From Defluviitaleaceae bacterium (GTDB taxonomy: Bacteria > Bacillota > Clostridia > Lachnospirales > WQUN01), in NCBI GenBank assembly GCA_009780185.1, contig WRAN01000004.1, positions 62,001-126,000 of the forward strand: a DNA stretch of 64,000 nt, read 5' to 3'. A program made the position numbers and the translations under genes. Shown one piece after another: positions 61,269-64,000 of this stretch. The notes beneath the pieces were generated by a model that saw only the letters and a list, made by a program, of their open reading frames with translations, was not told the origin of the DNA and made no database searches. Each line of letters starts with the position of its first letter. Within the stretch, counting starts at the first letter, position 1.

Positions 61269-63305
61269 GTGAGAGACTGGCTATCCCAGACAGCGCTACG
61301 GATTGAACGTTTTAGTATTATGAAAGCCATAAGAGATGGGTTTGCAGGTATTATGCCAATCCTATTAATTGGGGCTTTTCTTTTCATGCTTGTGGAACTG
61401 GAGATTCCTCTTTACTTAGACGCTACTCCAGGTATACCTGGGCGCAATTGGCATATTACTTTTGAGCAGCTTTATACCGGTATTTTAGGACTACTTCCTA
61501 TTGCCGCTGCTTTTTCTATTGGATATACATTGGCCCTTCATTCTCCTCATTATTCTAGTAGGATATTAAGCCCTTTGGTGCCATCTTTGGTGGGACTTTC
61601 TTGTTTATTTATTCTTGTAGCTGCTCCTGGCGGAGGATTCCGATTTGTGGAATTTGGCCCTAGCGGGGTTTTCTTAGCTGTTATTGTTGCGGTTATTTCC
61701 CATTTATTATTTTTCTTTTTCTATAGGTATCGATTGGTGGTTGCAAGGCCAAAAGCGTCTACTTCTTATTTGGCTCAAGTTGTCTTACTCATCGAGCCTG
61801 CATTATTTACAATTCTTATTTTCACAGTAATTCGCTTTATCTTTAATGCAACAAATGCCTTTAATATCCCTAATGCCATTAATGATTGGGTAATCAATGT
61901 GCTGGTTGGTGTATATCATCGATTTAACTCTCCATTGATATTTTTAATGGCATTTACATTTATGCACCAGCTTCTATGGTTTTTTGGCCTTCATAGCGGG
62001 GATATTATATGGAATGTTGCATACCAGGCTGGATGGCCTGAGATGCTTAATCCTGTATTCTTTGAGCTGTTTGTTTTTGCTGGAGGAGGAGTGCTTGCAC
62101 TTATTTTTGCTATCTTGATTGTCAGGTGGAAAAATGCTTTTAGGCCTACACTTGTGGCTCTTCCTATGGGGATTTCTAATATTGGCTCTCCAATAACTTA
62201 TGGACTTCCTGTGGTTTTCAATCCTTTCTTTCTGATACCGTTTATTTTCGCGCCTATGTTTTCTGCTGTAATTTCATATATGGCTGTCGCTTCGGGAATG
62301 AGCCCCGGTCTTGACCAGGTGGTGGCTTCCACTATGCCTCCCGGTATCAGTGGCTGGATGGCCACAGGCTCGTCTATGGCTGGGGTTGTGCAGATTATAT
62401 GTTTGATTATGGGGACGTTTATTTACATGCCCTTTGTATGGATGGCCAATAGTGCCAGTGAAGAGCGATGTGATTTTGCCATTGAGGAACTTATGTCTAG
62501 GGATGCCGCCCCATATCTTGCCCGCCGGGACGATGTAGGGGTATTTGCGCGTTCTTTATTTGAAGAAATGGAATATGATCTCAGGCGAAAGCGTGGCTTT
62601 TACTTAGAATACCAGCCCATGATTGACAGCCATAACAGGATGCTGAGTTTCGAAGCTAGAGTACGGTACAGGCATACATCACTTGGGCCATTACCGCCAG
62701 AGCTGGTTCAGGCATTGGCAGAAGAAGGCCGCCTGGAAAACGATTTAAATACATTCATAATAGAAGAAGCCTTTTCCAGCCTTCGTGAGCTTAGGGAGTA
62801 TAATTTTAATGATTTGCTTATGACGATAAATCTATCTCCAAAACAATTAGGCAAACCCAAAACCATTAAAATGATGGAAACAGCGCTAAAAAAATATAAC
62901 ATCGACCCGGCATTAATCCGATTAGAGCTATCCAGCCATGAGGTTCTTGGCCCAGGTTTTGACCCATGGATGTTGTTTAATGCCTTAGAATCCATTGGGC
63001 TTAGGGTGATAATTGATAATTTTAATCTACAGCTTACCCACTTCAATAATCTGCGCCGTATGGGGGTAAAAACAATAAAGCTGAGTACTGCACTTACACA
63101 AGATGTGCAATACAACGAGCTAAGTGCCAATGTAATCAAAGATATTGTGACCCACGCAAAACCTATAACCATCATTGCCGAAAACATAGAATCAAAAGGC
63201 CAGCGGGATGCACTGGCAGAGCTTGGCTGTGAAATATTCCAGGGGAAATACTTTTCTAAACCTATGGAATCCGCTGACTTAGCTCTATATCTGAGGTTAA
63301 GATAG
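61269..63305 (+). CDS. PTS EIIC-type membrane domain fused to a degenerate EAL domain
   Basis: A 678-residue fusion. Residues 1-400 resemble the permease domain (EIIC) of lactose/cellobiose-type PTS transporters: the start LSQTALRIERFSIMKAIRDG, about ten helices, and the core MHQLLWFFGLHSGDI. Residues about 433-678 form an EAL domain of cyclic-di-GMP phosphodiesterases. First Glu (FEARVRY) and NLSPKQL are kept, but the DDFG pair reads DNFN and the KID aspartate reads KLS, so catalysis is doubtful. No EIIA or EIIB gene is near. It may be a sugar- or c-di-GMP-sensing membrane protein. The start is GTG with GGGGGG upstream; ATG 61320 would lose the family N-terminus. Confidence 0.85.
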   Translation: MRDWLSQTALRIERFSIMKAIRDGFAGIMPILLIGAFLFMLVELEIPLYLDATPGIPGRNWHITFEQLYTGILGLLPIAAAFSIGYTLALHSPHYSSRILSPLVPSLVGLSCLFILVAAPGGGFRFVEFGPSGVFLAVIVAVISHLLFFFFYRYRLVVARPKASTSYLAQVVLLIEPALFTILIFTVIRFIFNATNAFNIPNAINDWVINVLVGVYHRFNSPLIFLMAFTFMHQLLWFFGLHSGDIIWNVAYQAGWPEMLNPVFFELFVFAGGGVLALIFAILIVRWKNAFRPTLVALPMGISNIGSPITYGLPVVFNPFFLIPFIFAPMFSAVISYMAVASGMSPGLDQVVASTMPPGISGWMATGSSMAGVVQIICLIMGTFIYMPFVWMANSASEERCDFAIEELMSRDAAPYLARRDDVGVFARSLFEEMEYDLRRKRGFYLEYQPMIDSHNRMLSFEARVRYRHTSLGPLPPELVQALAEEGRLENDLNTFIIEEAFSSLRELREYNFNDLLMTINLSPKQLGKPKTIKMMETALKKYNIDPALIRLELSSHEVLGPGFDPWMLFNALESIGLRVIIDNFNLQLTHFNNLRRMGVKTIKLSTALTQDVQYNELSANVIKDIVTHAKPITIIAENIESKGQRDALAELGCEIFQGKYFSKPMESADLALYLRLR

Positions 63306-63841
63306 TGGCACATTGGAAGACCCGTGGCCTTCGAGGCAGTGCCTTTGAAGAAATGATTGATATGACCAACCTACTTTATGTCCAGCGGGGGTTGTCTATT
63401 ATCCAAAAGATACCAACTCCTATAACTCCAGTTGAGGTGGATAATAAGGCTAGAACCATAACGTCTGCATATTTTGATAAAAAAAGCACTGTAGACTTTA
63501 TAGGTGTGGCGCAAGGTCTTGCTATCTGCTTTGATGCTAAGGAAACAAAGCAGCTAAATCTACCTCTGCGAAATATTCATCTTCATCAAATCGAATTTAT
63601 GGAGAATTTCCGCAAGCAGCAAGGTGTGAGCTTTTTACTGGTGCATTTTCAGGCAAAAGGAGAAATATTTCTTTTGCCAAGCGAAGAGCTATCCAAATAC
63701 CATAAACAAGCCCAAAATGGCGGGCGTAAGTCTATTCCATATTCAGACTTTAACCCAGCCTACATAGTGCCAAATAAAAACGGCTTTCCGGTGCATTACT
63801 TGGTAGCTGTAAATGAGTACTTGAAAGGAACAAACTTATGA
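63305..63841 (+). CDS. recU: Holliday junction resolvase RecU
   Basis: A 178-residue endonuclease that resolves Holliday junctions. [13 protein letters not shown] at the start, DFIGVAQG, and FDAKETKQ (usually FEAKET) carry the metal-binding acids; [10 protein letters not shown] and PYSDFNPAY are family segments. The start is GTG, immediately after the EIIC-EAL stop. The stop overlaps the ATG of the ParA gene (ATGA at 63838-63841). Confidence 0.92.
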   Translation: MAHWKTRGLRGSAFEEMIDMTNLLYVQRGLSIIQKIPTPITPVEVDNKARTITSAYFDKKSTVDFIGVAQGLAICFDAKETKQLNLPLRNIHLHQIEFMENFRKQQGVSFLLVHFQAKGEIFLLPSEELSKYHKQAQNGGRKSIPYSDFNPAYIVPNKNGFPVHYLVAVNEYLKGTNL

Positions 63842-64000
63842 GCCGAATAATTACTATTACCAACCAAAAAGGTGGAGTAGGGAAGACCACCACAACTATC
63901 AATCTAGCCACATGCCTTGCACAAGCGGGGAAGCGGGTGCTGGTTGTAGATATGGATCCCCAGGGCAATGCTTCAAGTGGTTTTGGGGTAGATAAGTTCA
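63838..64000 (+). CDS. ParA/Soj-family ATPase, N-terminal part (cut by window edge)
   Basis: 54 visible codons. The start [20 protein letters not shown] is the deviant Walker A of ParA, with both lysines, followed by [15 protein letters not shown]. These ATPases move chromosome or plasmid partition complexes with ParB; a parB gene would be expected beyond the window. Coupled to recU by a four-base overlap. Confidence 0.9.
   Translation, partial: MSRIITITNQKGGVGKTTTTINLATCLAQAGKRVLVVDMDPQGNASSGFGVDKF

Noticed and set aside
1-64000. tRNA or rRNA genes and CRISPR arrays
   Set aside because: I looked for regularly spaced repeats and tRNA-like ends in the gaps and saw none; a covariance scan was not possible.

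Overview
The window looks like a chromosome segment of a low-to-moderate GC, spore-lineage member of the Clostridia (Firmicutes). The basis is the order yqfC-yqfD-phoH-pgpH-ybeY-dgkA-(DUF3048)-era-yqzL-recO, the run yicC-remA-gmk-rpoZ-priA-def-fmt, a RecU-ParA pair, strong AGGAGG ribosome sites and TTGACA/TATAAT promoters. No rRNA, tRNA, phage, insertion sequence with transposase or CRISPR array was seen. About fifty genes are supported. Two small ones (a YqzL-like protein at 50676-50792 and a Cys-containing 58-residue ORF at 19212-19388) are easy to miss, and two genes are cut by the window edges.

Layout. 1-2612 (minus): a SurA/PrsA-like protein (cut) and a fused SecDF. 2772-6641 (plus): MoxR ATPase, DUF58 protein, membrane protein and RNase HII. 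6642-7288: no gene, but two large homologous hairpins in inverted orientation. 7289-9848 (plus): a peroxide-defence operon of AhpC, a TrxR-like flavoprotein with C-terminal redoxin part, and a Fur/PerR regulator. 9996-14160 (minus): a VOC protein, RluD, LspA, Pfk and MiaA. 14314-17071 (plus): VUT transporter, RadA and a zinc-ribbon membrane protein. 17121-19034 (minus): M48 protease and a GlmU C-half acetyltransferase. 19212-30309 (plus): cell wall, nucleotide, transcription, replication restart and translation genes, then a lone trpB and a prolyl oligopeptidase. 30462-36036 (plus): polA-coaE-lytic transglycosylase-peptide-binding lipoprotein. 36127-46822 (plus): a LytTR/DUF3021 regulatory pair and a 3178-residue sortase-anchored surface protein. 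47004-61057 (minus): S41-like lipoprotein, dapF, tmk, recO, yqzL, era, DUF3048, dgkA, ybeY, pgpH, phoH, yqfD, yqfC and a membrane alpha/beta hydrolase. 61269-64000 (plus): a PTS-EIIC/EAL fusion, recU and parA (cut).

Three things stand out. First, the paired 174/173-nt hairpins at 6709-6882 and 6971-7143 keep the same architecture (30-bp outer arms, similar short spacers, one identical apical core, mismatches at matching places) while many arm positions differ and still pair; this is covariation between two copies. Second, short palindromic repeat families (a TATAGCGAATTAA family and an ATACCGATTCCAA family) occur as full, halved and minimal copies and sit against gene ends. In three genes a repeat copy supplies the stop codon, and in two of those also the last residues. 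Third, the LytTR gene and the giant surface-protein gene share a CTAACTAAGA motif in tandem copies upstream, which suggests one regulatory circuit.

Two further oddities are a perfect intrinsic-terminator structure inside the 5' coding end of rnhB and a PTS permease domain fused to a degenerate EAL domain.
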